This document shows positions 36,844-45,185 of a DNA stretch of 64,000 bases, piece by piece (position 1 is the first letter of the stretch; every line of letters begins with the position of its first letter). Position numbers and translations under genes: made by a program. Source of the DNA: G963674665 sp963674665. Lineage in GTDB: Bacteria; Desulfobacterota; Desulfovibrionia; Desulfovibrionales; Desulfovibrionaceae. The notes under the pieces are model-generated. The model was given only the letters and a program-made list of their open reading frames with translations, was not told the origin of the DNA and ran no database searches. Location of the stretch: contig CAXXPL010000011.1 in assembly GCA_963674665.2 (NCBI GenBank), forward strand, positions 310,001 to 374,000. Reading direction: 5' to 3'.

Positions 36844-37562
36844 GATGCTTCTCCCGAACGCCCCAGCACGAGGCCGAGGCTGGCGGCGATCAGGGTCGCC
36901 AGGATGACGTTCCACTGCTCGCACCCCGAGAGGTAGAGCCCCACGGAGAGCATGGCAGCTGCAACGGCCGCATACATATGGTGCCGGTTGTGGATCTGCC
37001 AGACCAGCAGCACCAGGAACATAGCCGGGAGGGCGAAGTCCAGGCCCAGGGGGCGCACGTCGCCGATGAGCCCGCTGGCCAGGATGCCCAGCACGCTCCC
37101 CGTGATCCAGGAGATGTGGGCTATGGTGTTGATGCCGAAGGTTTCGGCCTTGTCGTTCTCGCCCCTGGCAAAGCGTGTGGCGTGCAGGGCGAATGATTCG
37201 TCGGTGAGTTCGGCTGTCATGGCCGCGACCTCCATGGGGCGCATGTTCTTCAGATGCGGGGCCAGGGCGGCGGACATGAGCATATGGCGCAGATTCACGA
37301 TGAAGGTCGTGATGATGACGGCCAGTGGCGCGGCTCCGGCGGCGAACATGGCCACTGCGATGAGTTGGGCGCTGCCGGCGTATACGAACACCGACATCAG
37401 GACAGTGTTCAGGACGGAGAGCCCGGCTTTCTGGGCCAGAACCCCGTAAGCGAATCCCACAGGCAGGTATCCCAGGATCACTGGCGTGACCTGGCGCAAC
37501 GCCGAGGCCATCGGTCCGGCGGGCATGCGTCGCCACATGGCGTCCATGGCTTGCATCATCAT
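36840..37562 (-). CDS. azlC: AzlC-type branched-chain amino acid exporter
   Basis: The product of about 240 residues carries AzlC markers: PVILGYLPVGFAYGVLAQKAGLS, FVYAGSAQLIAVAM and FIVNLRHMLMSAALAPHL. It forms the main membrane subunit with AzlD. ATG 37562 is the first of three in a row after AGGGAG; a start at 37643 would add 27 residues from the promoter region. It is divergent from a MocR regulator, whose binding sites lie between the two genes. Confidence 0.9.
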   Translation of the reverse strand: MMMQAMDAMWRRMPAGPMASALRQVTPVILGYLPVGFAYGVLAQKAGLSVLNTVLMSVFVYAGSAQLIAVAMFAAGAAPLAVIITTFIVNLRHMLMSAALAPHLKNMRPMEVAAMTAELTDESFALHATRFARGENDKAETFGINTIAHISWITGSVLGILASGLIGDVRPLGLDFALPAMFLVLLVWQIHNRHHMYAAVAAAMLSVGLYLSGCEQWNVILATLIAASLGLVLGRSGEAS

Positions 37563-37624
37563 GCTCCCTTTCTTGTTGTTCAATGGATCATCCTCAATAT
37601 TGTGATTGTATTGGAGCAAAAAAA

Positions 37625-37659
37625 CTGTCATCATGACAGACACAGATTAGTAAAATGTA
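37625..37659. promoter_or_regulatory. Candidate MocR operator between azlC and the regulator gene
   Basis: TGACAG occurs at 37634 and 37653, 19 bp apart in the same orientation, within the longer repeats CATGACAGACACAGATTAG and CATGACAGATTAG. An inverted half-site CTGTCA at 37625 makes CTGTCA-TCA-TGACAG. MocR-type regulators commonly bind direct repeats in divergent promoters. Confidence 0.6.
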
Positions 37660-37684
37660 ACATGACAGATTAGACGGAGGAATC

Positions 37685-39130
37685 ATGTCCACGATGCCGG
37701 ATACCGATATCTTTCGCTACCGCCTGGTGGAGCGCAGGGTCCTGGACCTGGTGGAGGCAGGGGAACTCGTTCCGGGGCGGCGTCTGCCCTCCATACGGCA
37801 GATGAGCTCGAGGCTGGGCGTGGGCATCGCCACAGTGAATCACGCCTACCAGGAACTGGAGCGCAAAGGAATGCTCGAGGCCAGGCCCCGCTCCGGTTTT
37901 TTTCTACGCAAGGCGGAGTCAGAGCCGCAGGTGCCGGTATTTCACGCCTCCAAGCCATCGGCTCCCAGGCCGGGCAACCGCTCCGCCCTCATCGCCACGG
38001 TGCTGGAAAGCCTCGGGGATTCGAAACTCATGCCCTTTGGCGTGGTCTGCCCCCAGGAGAATCTGCTGCCGGTGAGGCCCCTGGCCAGGATAGCGGGGAG
38101 TATCGCCAGGGAGCGGGGCGGGGAGGTGCTGGAATACGCCCCTGTGCAGGGATCCGTACACCTGAGAAGACAGATCTCCTTTCGTCTGCAGGATCAGGGG
38201 TTGGATCTGGGGGCGGATGACCTGGTGATAACCAATGGCTGCATGGAGGCTTTGAATATCGCTTTGCGCTGTCTGACTCGACCGGGCGACGCGGTCTGTA
38301 TCCAATCTCCCACGTATTATTGCTTTCTGCAGCTCCTCGAGACGCTGGGTCTGCGGGTCATTGAACTGCCAAATCATCCGGACAGGGGTATAGATCCGGA
38401 TGACCTGCGCGCCACGGTCCGGCGCTATGACGTCCGGGCGGCGATTTTTTCGGCAAATTTCAACAATCCGGACGGTGCATTGAAACCTGACGACGCCAAG
38501 CGGGAGATCGTGGAAATACTGGCGGAGCACAGGGTACCCCTGGTGGAGGACGACGTCTCCGGGGATGTGTATTTCGGGCGGCACAGGCCGAGCTGCATGA
38601 AGAAATACGATGCGCACGGCCTGGTGCTGCACTGTTCGTCGTTTTCCAAGACCATGGCTCCCGGACTCAGGGTGGGTTGGATGGCACCGGGGCGGTTCCT
38701 GGAAAAGGTCATGGAGATCAAGGCAACCACCAGTGTCAGCTCCGCCACGTTGCCACAGGAAACCGTGGCGGCATATCTCGCCATGGGCAAGTTCGACAAG
38801 TTCCTGGACGGATTACGGAACACAGTGTCGCAGGTGATGCGGACCATGCGGCATCATGTTGCTTCCTCCTTTCCAGAGGGGACTCGTGTCACCCGTCCCA
38901 AAGGGGGGCTGGTACTCTGGGTGGAGCTGCCCGGGAACATCGATGGCGTGGAGATGTTCTTTCGGGCCCGGGAGGCGGGTATCGGCATCGCCCCTGGTTC
39001 CATATTCACGACACAGGAGCGGTTCGGAAACTTCATCCGCCTGAGTTGTGGGGTTACATGGAACGACGAAGTGAGCAGGGGGCTTGAAAGGCTGGGAGAA
39101 CTCGCCAAGAATGCGGATGGCGATTCCTGA
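37685..39130 (+). CDS. MocR-family regulator (GntR helix-turn-helix fused to aminotransferase fold)
   Basis: The 481-residue protein has a GntR-type winged helix (about 10-75: RLPSIRQMSSRLGVGIATVNHAYQELERKGML) and a class I aminotransferase domain (about 110-475) with the PLP lysine in SSFSKTMAPGLRVGW, the Asp/Tyr region LVEDDVSGDVYFG and ANFNNPDG. Such proteins use PLP to sense an amino-acid-derived ligand. It is divergent from azlCD, with direct repeats between, so it probably controls that exporter. Confidence 0.92.
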   Translation: MSTMPDTDIFRYRLVERRVLDLVEAGELVPGRRLPSIRQMSSRLGVGIATVNHAYQELERKGMLEARPRSGFFLRKAESEPQVPVFHASKPSAPRPGNRSALIATVLESLGDSKLMPFGVVCPQENLLPVRPLARIAGSIARERGGEVLEYAPVQGSVHLRRQISFRLQDQGLDLGADDLVITNGCMEALNIALRCLTRPGDAVCIQSPTYYCFLQLLETLGLRVIELPNHPDRGIDPDDLRATVRRYDVRAAIFSANFNNPDGALKPDDAKREIVEILAEHRVPLVEDDVSGDVYFGRHRPSCMKKYDAHGLVLHCSSFSKTMAPGLRVGWMAPGRFLEKVMEIKATTSVSSATLPQETVAAYLAMGKFDKFLDGLRNTVSQVMRTMRHHVASSFPEGTRVTRPKGGLVLWVELPGNIDGVEMFFRAREAGIGIAPGSIFTTQERFGNFIRLSCGVTWNDEVSRGLERLGELAKNADGDS

Positions 39131-39186
39131 GCCGGTTGCCCCATGTACCGACGATGATTAGGTTCAGATATCAATTGGCTTTGTAT

Positions 39187-39222
39187 GAGGGGGAATTCCT
39201 TTTGACGAGGTTTTCCCCCTCG
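39187..39222 (+). terminator. G5/C5 hairpin after the MocR gene
   Basis: GAGGGGGAATTCCT and AGGTTTTCCCCCTC pair with two mismatches, followed by CGCTCTCCCTCTTCCC. It belongs to the recurrent hairpin family of this window. Confidence 0.65.
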
Positions 39223-39356
39223 CTCTCCCTCTTCCCGAACTTCATTGTCGGGAGTGTGCCAGTCTCACGCGTACCTTGATGGGAATCGGGAAGGCCTTGG
39301 AGAGAACTCATCGCGCCGGGATAGGTGGAGCCGCGGCAGGAGCAATGAAGAGCGGA

Positions 39357-39557
39357 TCAGTGGTATTCGAGATAATCCCCGGCCGGGCCTATGGCGGAGC
39401 TGAGGTCAACATCGAAGTATTGGTTGATGAGTAGGCGGCGGCAACGCTGACACCCTTCGGGCTCTTCGCAATAGTGCCGCAACAGGGATTTGACGCGTCT
39501 GCTTCTGGTGTGCCTGTGCTTGATGTAGAAAGCGCACTGTTCAGCATGATCGCACAT
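39357..39557 (-). CDS. Small cysteine-rich protein
   Basis: The 66-residue product starts MCDHAEQCAFYIKHRH and contains CEEPEGCQRCRR; the five cysteines and several histidines suggest a metal site. ATG 39557 is preferred over upstream ATGs because AGGGAGGAG is directly before it. It is basic in the middle (RSRRVKSLLRHY). I do not recognise a named family. The gene is alone on its strand. Confidence 0.65.
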   Translation of the reverse strand: MCDHAEQCAFYIKHRHTRSRRVKSLLRHYCEEPEGCQRCRRLLINQYFDVDLSSAIGPAGDYLEYH

Positions 39558-39809
39558 GCTCTCCTCCCTGGACATATGCAAAAGTGAGTACCAAGATGTT
39601 TGTAAAGTTGTACTGTAACAGAGATGAGCAAGTATATTACAAAGGGAGAACGTGTCTATCAGGTTAATCCTACTTTTTGAAAATAATCATCTTCAGTATG
39701 TATTTTCAGAATATTGAGGGGTTGTTATTTTTTGTCTTGAAATAAAGAATATTGTGTCAAACCCTTTCCGAGTACATTTATGCGGACATGAGATATTTGA
39801 GGATAATGC

Positions 39810-40547
39810 ATGATTCCCTTGCGCGACAGTATTCCCAGAGTACACCGCTCCTACGCGGTCTGGACCATGATAGCCCTTAACGCCCTGGTGTTCCTTTTCG
39901 AACTGGGGCTTGGCAACCAGGGGTTGTTCGAGCTGTTTCACCTTTTCGGCGTGGTGCCCGCCAGGTTCACCGATCATAACTGGGCATCGCACATAGGCTA
40001 CCCCAGTATGGGCTTCTTTCCTTTTTTGACATACATGTTCCTACATTCGGGCTGGCTGCATTTCCTGATGAACATGTGGGTGCTGTGGATTTTTGCCGAC
40101 AACATCGAGGACGTCATGGGAACGTGGCGGTTTCTGGGGTTCTATCTCCTGTGCGGCGTGGCCGCCGTGATCGTCCACATCGTCAGCGATCCGTCAACGA
40201 TGGAGCCCGTTGTTGGGGCGTCCGGCGCCATCGCCGGGGTCATGGGCGCGTATTTTCTGCTCTACCCCCACGCCAAGGTGCTGACTTTGATTCCCATCCT
40301 GATCTTTCCGCTCTTCGTCGAGATTCCGGCGGTGATCTACCTGGGCATATGGTTCGTGAGCCAGTTTTTTTCCGGTATGTTCAGTCTCGGCTCATCCGAG
40401 GCGGGGGACGTGGCCTTCTGGGCCCACGCCGGAGGTTTTGTGGCCGGAATGCTGTTTCTCCCCTTGTTTCGCATTAAAAGTCGTTGCTACTATTGCTATG
40501 ACTCCGGCGGCAGACGCATCCCCTACAGGGAGCGGGGTGTGCGTTGA
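39810..40547 (+). CDS. Rhomboid intramembrane serine protease
   Basis: The 245-residue protein has six or seven hydrophobic helices. The catalytic Ser138 lies in VGASGAIAG and the catalytic His206 in WAHAGGFVAG. FLHSGWLHFLMNMWVLWIFADNIED is the family's second conserved block. It should cut transmembrane segments of membrane proteins. The C-terminal tail has a CYYCYDS motif. It is followed by a zinc-ribbon gene and a K+ channel gene in tight order. Confidence 0.93.
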   Translation: MIPLRDSIPRVHRSYAVWTMIALNALVFLFELGLGNQGLFELFHLFGVVPARFTDHNWASHIGYPSMGFFPFLTYMFLHSGWLHFLMNMWVLWIFADNIEDVMGTWRFLGFYLLCGVAAVIVHIVSDPSTMEPVVGASGAIAGVMGAYFLLYPHAKVLTLIPILIFPLFVEIPAVIYLGIWFVSQFFSGMFSLGSSEAGDVAFWAHAGGFVAGMLFLPLFRIKSRCYYCYDSGGRRIPYRERGVR

Positions 40548-40600
40548 ACACTCCACAGGGCCGGAGCGGCATTGTACCATTTCATTGTCTTGGAGGAGGG

Positions 40601-40810
40601 ATGACCTTGGAAAACGGAGAGGGCTTTACCAGGGAAGTTTTGATTAACGGTATGGAGTGCGCTTACGACCCGGAGCGCTCCCTTGCCAGGATTTATTGCA
40701 ATAGTTGTTCGCACCTCAACGAGGTGGAGGCGTATGTGGAAGGGGGCGAGGTCATCTTTCAGGGTTTTGTCTGCGAGAAGTGCGGCGCCTGGAATGCGCC
40801 TGAGGCATGA
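40601..40810 (+). CDS. Small zinc-ribbon protein
   Basis: The 69-residue product contains IYCNSCSHLNEVEAYVEGGEVIFQGFVCEKCGAW, that is two CXXC knuckles about 22 residues apart, a classical zinc ribbon. GGAGGAGG precedes ATG 40601. Its stop overlaps the channel gene start (ATGA), so the two are translationally coupled. Function unknown. Confidence 0.82.
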   Translation: MTLENGEGFTREVLINGMECAYDPERSLARIYCNSCSHLNEVEAYVEGGEVIFQGFVCEKCGAWNAPEA

Positions 40811-41643
40811 TACGCCTCTGGCTTGAGGTGGGGCCTCAAAAAGTCCCCCCCGTGGTGAGAGTGCTGATCAGGTTTTTGCTCACCCACGCGGTGCTTGGCG
40901 TGCTCCTGGGCATGATGTTGCTGCAGATGCTGTATCTCGCGGTTTCCACGGTCCGGCCAGGGGGATTGGTTGGCTGGTATGTGGACAGCACACTGCTTCT
41001 GCTCTGCAACGGAGCCTGTGTGGCTTACGTGGACTATCTCGTGCAACGGGCCAAGCACCGCGCGTTTGGCGAAGTCCGCACCTTCATCGGCGATGGCGTG
41101 TTGGGGCGGCGAGACCGTTTGCTCAGCCTCGGAGTGAGTTTTTTCTGGGGAGCCATCTCCGGGGTGCTGTTGTTCAGCGAGCATGGGATGCTCGGCCTGG
41201 CCATAGGGGCGGTAATCATAGGCATTCTGCATGTGGGGCTGTTTTCGCGGGCAATGGCCGAAATGCTTCGGGCCGAGCACATGGTCACCTGGCTGGATTT
41301 GCAGATCTTGCTGTACATCTACGTGACCATGCTGGCCTGCTTCACCTTGTTCAACGTGAGCCTGCAGATCCTGCACGACTTCATAAATGTGGCTCCGGCC
41401 TTCAGCATGCCCCTGTCCTCCAAGCTGATAGTGGATACTTTCTACTTCACCGTGGTCATGGCCACCACGGTCGGGTTCGGTGACATTTCCCCCCAGACAT
41501 GGGACGCCAAGCTTGTGGTTGTATTGCAATGCCTGACCAGTTACGTGATGTTCGGGCTCATCGTGGGGATCGCCCTCAGAGGGGTTCGCTCGGGCTCGGT
41601 GGCCGACAGAGTGGATAAAAAGGTTGATAACGAAGCAAGTTAA
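40807..41643 (+). CDS. Membrane protein with K+ channel pore
   Basis: The 278-residue protein has about seven hydrophobic helices. The last part carries a typical pore: FYFTVVMATTVGFGDISPQTWDAK contains the TVGFGD selectivity filter, followed by a helix (VVVLQCLTSYVMFGLIVGIAL). There is no RCK or cyclic-nucleotide domain. The first two thirds contain additional membrane helices of unknown role. It is coupled to a zinc-ribbon protein and a rhomboid protease. Confidence 0.88.
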   Translation: MIRLWLEVGPQKVPPVVRVLIRFLLTHAVLGVLLGMMLLQMLYLAVSTVRPGGLVGWYVDSTLLLLCNGACVAYVDYLVQRAKHRAFGEVRTFIGDGVLGRRDRLLSLGVSFFWGAISGVLLFSEHGMLGLAIGAVIIGILHVGLFSRAMAEMLRAEHMVTWLDLQILLYIYVTMLACFTLFNVSLQILHDFINVAPAFSMPLSSKLIVDTFYFTVVMATTVGFGDISPQTWDAKLVVVLQCLTSYVMFGLIVGIALRGVRSGSVADRVDKKVDNEAS

Positions 41644-41655
41644 AATGTTTTTCAA

Positions 41656-41684
41656 GGGGGAGCCCTTTTCATAAGAGTTCCCCC
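41656..41684. terminator. Hairpin between convergent genes
   Basis: GGGGGA and TCCCCC close a stem with an inner CTTTT/AAGAG pairing. It lies between the channel gene and the convergent radical-SAM-like gene. Confidence 0.55.
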
Positions 41685-41723
41685 AGATTCTTCCCTATTT
41701 TCTCTGATTCCTCCCAGTCCGCC

Positions 41724-42749
41724 TCACACAGGCACGAGATAGGGGCGCCAGCAGGCACCACACTGGACCGCGCCTTCGGGACGCACGGCGTTTCTGCGGA
41801 AACTCGCATAGTCCCTGGAACGCCAGATGCTTTCCAGGGGCTGCTGCAGCACGTTGCCGAAGACGATGCGCTGGTACTCCATGGTCATGCTCTGGAAGTG
41901 GTAGTGCACCTCCTTGCGGACCGGAAGCTGGGAGAAGATGCAGGGGGATATGTCGCCCATGGCGCCGAGGTACAGTGCCCGGGTGACGTTTTCAATACAG
42001 AAGGGGGGATTCTTTGCCGCGTTCAGGAGAAAGTAGTGCATACCCATGGAGCGTTTCCGGGCGCTTTCGGCGATGGAGAGCATGCGCCGCTCCAGGTCGA
42101 GGTACTCCGCCTCGCTGTTGGGCACCAGGGTGTCTTCCACCAAATCGGCGTCGGGTACGATGATGAGGGGATTGACCAGCAGTTTGTCCACTCCGAGATT
42201 ATGCAACAGGCCGGGCAGCCGGGGCAGTTCATCCAGGCTGGAGCGGTGCAGGGTATAGAGCAGCATGACCTTGGGCAGATTCGAGCCCAGACGCTTCTTG
42301 ATCCTGGCCAGGTTTTCCAGGGCGCGGAACCCGGAGTTCAAGCTGGTGCCCCTGCGCTCCATATTTTTGTCCTCGTTGATGGAGCTGATGTTCAGGGTGA
42401 CGGCGAAGAACTGCATGGAGACGAGGAGTTCCAGGGTGTTGTCATCCAGCAGGTCGGGATCTGAAACCGCGGTGGTCAGCAGGCAACCGGCCTTCCTGGC
42501 CATGGTGGCCATGGTGAAGAAGTCCGGGTTGAGGAGCGGTTCGCCCCATCCCTGCAAATGGAGTATTTTCGAAGAGCGCAGCACGGGCAGGACCCGCTCG
42601 AAGATCTCCACAGGCATGTTCCTGTCGATCCAGACATCCCTGAATGCCCGGCGCAGTGAAAATCGCCCGGCCTTGAGGCTTTCCGAGCCCATGTCTATCT
42701 GCGCCCACTCGAGGCTCGGCAGCAGAAGCCGGGCCAATAGCCTGAACAT
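41724..42749 (-). CDS. Radical-SAM/SPASM homologue lacking the cluster cysteines
   Basis: The 341-residue protein has radical SAM hallmarks: the strand-1 region EWAQIDMGSESLKAGRFS, the GGE-like motif HLQGWGEPLLNPDF at about residue 64, and a C-terminal SPASM-like set of cysteines (PPFCIEN, SPCIFSQ, VQCGACW). However, where CX3CX2C should be, the residues are Ser24, Gly28 and Ser31, with the spacing kept. The first cysteine of the protein is Cys89. It therefore should not bind the radical SAM [4Fe-4S] cluster or cleave S-adenosylmethionine in the usual way. A ribosome site GGGAGG precedes the start, and the frame is intact over its full length, so it is probably expressed. Confidence 0.75.
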   Translation of the reverse strand: MFRLLARLLLPSLEWAQIDMGSESLKAGRFSLRRAFRDVWIDRNMPVEIFERVLPVLRSSKILHLQGWGEPLLNPDFFTMATMARKAGCLLTTAVSDPDLLDDNTLELLVSMQFFAVTLNISSINEDKNMERRGTSLNSGFRALENLARIKKRLGSNLPKVMLLYTLHRSSLDELPRLPGLLHNLGVDKLLVNPLIIVPDADLVEDTLVPNSEAEYLDLERRMLSIAESARKRSMGMHYFLLNAAKNPPFCIENVTRALYLGAMGDISPCIFSQLPVRKEVHYHFQSMTMEYQRIVFGNVLQQPLESIWRSRDYASFRRNAVRPEGAVQCGACWRPYLVPV

Positions 42750-42793
42750 GTAAACCTCCCGGTGTGGCTGAGTTCCACCCCCCTTGTCTTGTC
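42750..42793. promoter_or_regulatory. Upstream region of the radical-SAM-like gene
   Basis: Short leader containing the ribosome binding site of the leftward gene, abutting repeat copy B. Confidence 0.4.
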
Positions 42794-42919
42794 ATTACCG
42801 CGAGCACAAAATGTTTATCATTATGTAGCTCAAAGGCATAAGGACGGACCCGCTGGAAGCGGGGGCAGCGGCGAAGCCGCAGGAGCGCGGTGTTGATTAT
42901 TTCGCGCTCCAAGTAATAG
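42794..42919. repeat. Dispersed 125-bp structured element, copy B
   Basis: This 126-base copy matches 13932-14056. Its hairpins are better than in copy A: CCCGCT/AGCGGG, GCGGC/GCCGC with a GAA loop, and the perfect GGAGCGCG/CGCGCTCC. Stems are kept by compensatory or wobble changes between the copies, which favours a selected RNA or DNA structure. Here it lies between divergent genes. Confidence 0.8.
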
Positions 42920-43370
42920 CACTGAAGAATTCACATTGCGAGTTTTTCAGGCCCGCTCCTTTGGTACATGATTCCGCCCCACCTGATAAGACGATTAGCC
43001 TCCCGTTCCGTCCTCCCTTGATACCTCCACGCCGCCAACATGTGGCAACATGGTGCTAACTTATGGCGGCACCTGAGGGTTGGTTCATAATTTCACATTG
43101 TTAAACAGGCGGTGCGGCGTACCTCCTATGGTAAGGGCAACAGGGTGTGAATCCTGGTTTGCACTGGTCCGTATGCTTTGAAATTACCACTGTAAAATAG
43201 CAAGGTTATAAATTCTCTATATAGGCATGCATCTTGCTTAATGGGATGAGCGTTTCCGCATTTTATTAGCGGATTTGGAGGTTTGTCGTCGGTACCGGGT
43301 GGCGGTACCGGCAAGGGGGCATTGTTTCAACCACACGACTTGGTTTCACTCACGGCAAGGAGGAGGAAAC
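42920..43370 (+). promoter_or_regulatory. Long leader of the sulfate-exporter operon with an inverted repeat
   Basis: These 451 bases hold no supported gene. GCCGCCA at 43031-43037 and TGGCGGC at 43064-43070 are perfect inverted repeats 26 bases apart, a possible regulator site. Near the gene CGGTACCGG is repeated directly at 43289 and 43304. AAGGAGGAGG (43357-43366) is the ribosome binding site of the next gene. Confidence 0.5.
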
Positions 43371-45128
43371 ATGGCAGAAGATTCGCAGATAGTAAAAGAC
43401 GCGCAACGATGGCAATGGTCGGAGCTGTTGAAAAAGGAGGACTGGTGGGCCATTTGGCTTGGTTTCGCCATCCTGCTCCTCGGCGTGATCCTGTACTTCC
43501 CCAGTGCGGGGGATAACCAGGCAAAGCTCGAGGAGATCGATGCCAAGTATTCCGAGCAGGCCTACCGTACGGACAAATTCAAGACCATCGCCTGGTACAA
43601 GCTGTACGACGCCAAGAAGAAGGTCAAGGCGATGGACAACGCCGCAGGGAAATGGTTCAAGAAATTTTCCGGTAAGACCCACGGCTGGAAGGGTAACCTG
43701 CTGGACGCCTTCTATCTGAGCGATGAAGAGGCCAAGGCCCGCAGCGAAAAGGCCATGCCCAAGTACGAGGAGTCCAAGAAGGCCACTACCACGGCCCTTG
43801 AGGCTGCCACCGCGGCTGAGAAGGCGGCCGAGGAAGCCGGTTTTCAGGACGCCACACTGAACGACGCGGCAAAGACCGCCATCGGCGACTGGCGTAACGC
43901 CAAACTGGCCGAGGGCAAGTTGAAGAAAAAGGCCCACGTCAAGCCCTACAACCAGATCCCCTGGCTCATTTTCCTGGGTGTCTGCTTCGCGGTGTTCTTC
44001 GGCATCGGCATGATCGCCATGGGCCAGAGCTTTGTGAAATTCGTGGTAGGCTTCGTGTTCGTGTTCCTGGTGGCCATCGTGGCCTATATTGCCAGCGGCC
44101 AGGCCACCATGAAGCACTACGGCATCGGTTACGCGGCCTGGGCCATCTTCTTCGGCATGCTCATAAGCAACACCGTGGGCACGCCGAAATGGGCCATGCC
44201 AGCGGTGCAGACCGAGTACTACATCAAGACCGGCCTGGTGCTGCTCGGCGCCAAGATCCTGTTCGAAAAGATCATCACCATCGGTACGGCCGGTATCTTC
44301 GTAGCCTGGGTGGTCACCCCTACTGTGTGGCTGTGCACCTACTGGTTCGGCCAGAAGGTCATCAAGATCCCTTCCAAGCGCCTGAACGCCACCATCTGTT
44401 CGGACATGTCCGTGTGCGGCGTGTCAGCGGCCATTGCCACGGCGTCAGCCTGTAAGGCCAAGAAGGAGGAGTTGACCCTGTCCGTTGGCCTGTCCCTGGT
44501 GTTCACCTCCATCATGATGATTGTCATGCCCGCGGTGATCAAGTCCACCTTCCCGGTGGACAAGCAGCTGATCCTGGGCGGCGCCTGGATGGGCGGCACC
44601 ATCGACGCCACTGGCGCAGTGGCCGCGGCCGGCGCGTTCCTGGGTGAGAAAGCCCTGTACGTGGCCGCCACCATCAAGATGATCCAGAACGTACTCATTG
44701 GCGTCATTGCTTTCTTCGTGGCCCTGTACTTCACAACCAGGGTCGAGGTGGAAGAGACCGGCCAAAAGGTGGGGATCATAGAGATCTGGTACCGCTTCCC
44801 GAAGTTCGTCATCGGATTCATCGCGGCATCCATCATCTTCTCCGCGTTCTTCACCATGTTCAACAACAGCGTGGACGGGCTTGGCAGCGCCATGATCGAC
44901 CAGGGCGTGATCAAGGGCATGGGCGATCTGTTCCGCGGATGGTTCTTCTGCCTGTCCTTCGTGTCCATCGGTCTGGCCACCAACTTCCGTGAGTTCAAGG
45001 AGCACCTGGTGGGAGGCAAGCCCTTCATCCTGTACGTGGTGGGCCAGTCCTTCAACCTGTTCCTCACTCTGGTGGTGGCCTACATCATGTTCTACATGGT
45101 GTTCCCGGACCTCACCGCCAGCATCTAA
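43371..45128 (+). CDS. YeiH-family putative sulfate exporter with long N-terminal extension
   Basis: The 585-residue protein ends in a YeiH/UPF0324 transporter domain (about 205-585) with roughly ten helices; markers include GMLISNTVGTPKWAMPAVQTEYYIKTGLVLLGAKILFEKI, CSDMSVCGVSAAIA and GGAWMGGTIDATGAVAAAG. The common form is about 340 residues. Here an extra N terminus has one helix (26-43) and a charged, Ala/Lys/Glu-rich, partly coiled-coil segment (50-200). Family members are proposed to export sulfate or related sulfur compounds such as sulfite or taurine-derived products. Two small membrane-protein genes follow. Confidence 0.87.
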   Translation: MAEDSQIVKDAQRWQWSELLKKEDWWAIWLGFAILLLGVILYFPSAGDNQAKLEEIDAKYSEQAYRTDKFKTIAWYKLYDAKKKVKAMDNAAGKWFKKFSGKTHGWKGNLLDAFYLSDEEAKARSEKAMPKYEESKKATTTALEAATAAEKAAEEAGFQDATLNDAAKTAIGDWRNAKLAEGKLKKKAHVKPYNQIPWLIFLGVCFAVFFGIGMIAMGQSFVKFVVGFVFVFLVAIVAYIASGQATMKHYGIGYAAWAIFFGMLISNTVGTPKWAMPAVQTEYYIKTGLVLLGAKILFEKIITIGTAGIFVAWVVTPTVWLCTYWFGQKVIKIPSKRLNATICSDMSVCGVSAAIATASACKAKKEELTLSVGLSLVFTSIMMIVMPAVIKSTFPVDKQLILGGAWMGGTIDATGAVAAAGAFLGEKALYVAATIKMIQNVLIGVIAFFVALYFTTRVEVEETGQKVGIIEIWYRFPKFVIGFIAASIIFSAFFTMFNNSVDGLGSAMIDQGVIKGMGDLFRGWFFCLSFVSIGLATNFREFKEHLVGGKPFILYVVGQSFNLFLTLVVAYIMFYMVFPDLTASI

Positions 45129-45185
45129 CAACAACCAAGTACCGCGCCCTCTTCACGAGAAGGGGGCGCGGCCATTGAAAAAGCC

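Noticed and set aside
36520..37536. 338-codon frame giving AzlD a long N terminus
   Set aside because: The extra part lies inside azlC in another frame and is Arg/His-rich; only the last 107 residues are AzlD.
43042..43057. Sigma-54 promoter (TGGCA...TGCT) before the exporter operon
   Set aside because: The distance between the GG and GC elements is nine bases instead of ten, and the TTGC box is incomplete.
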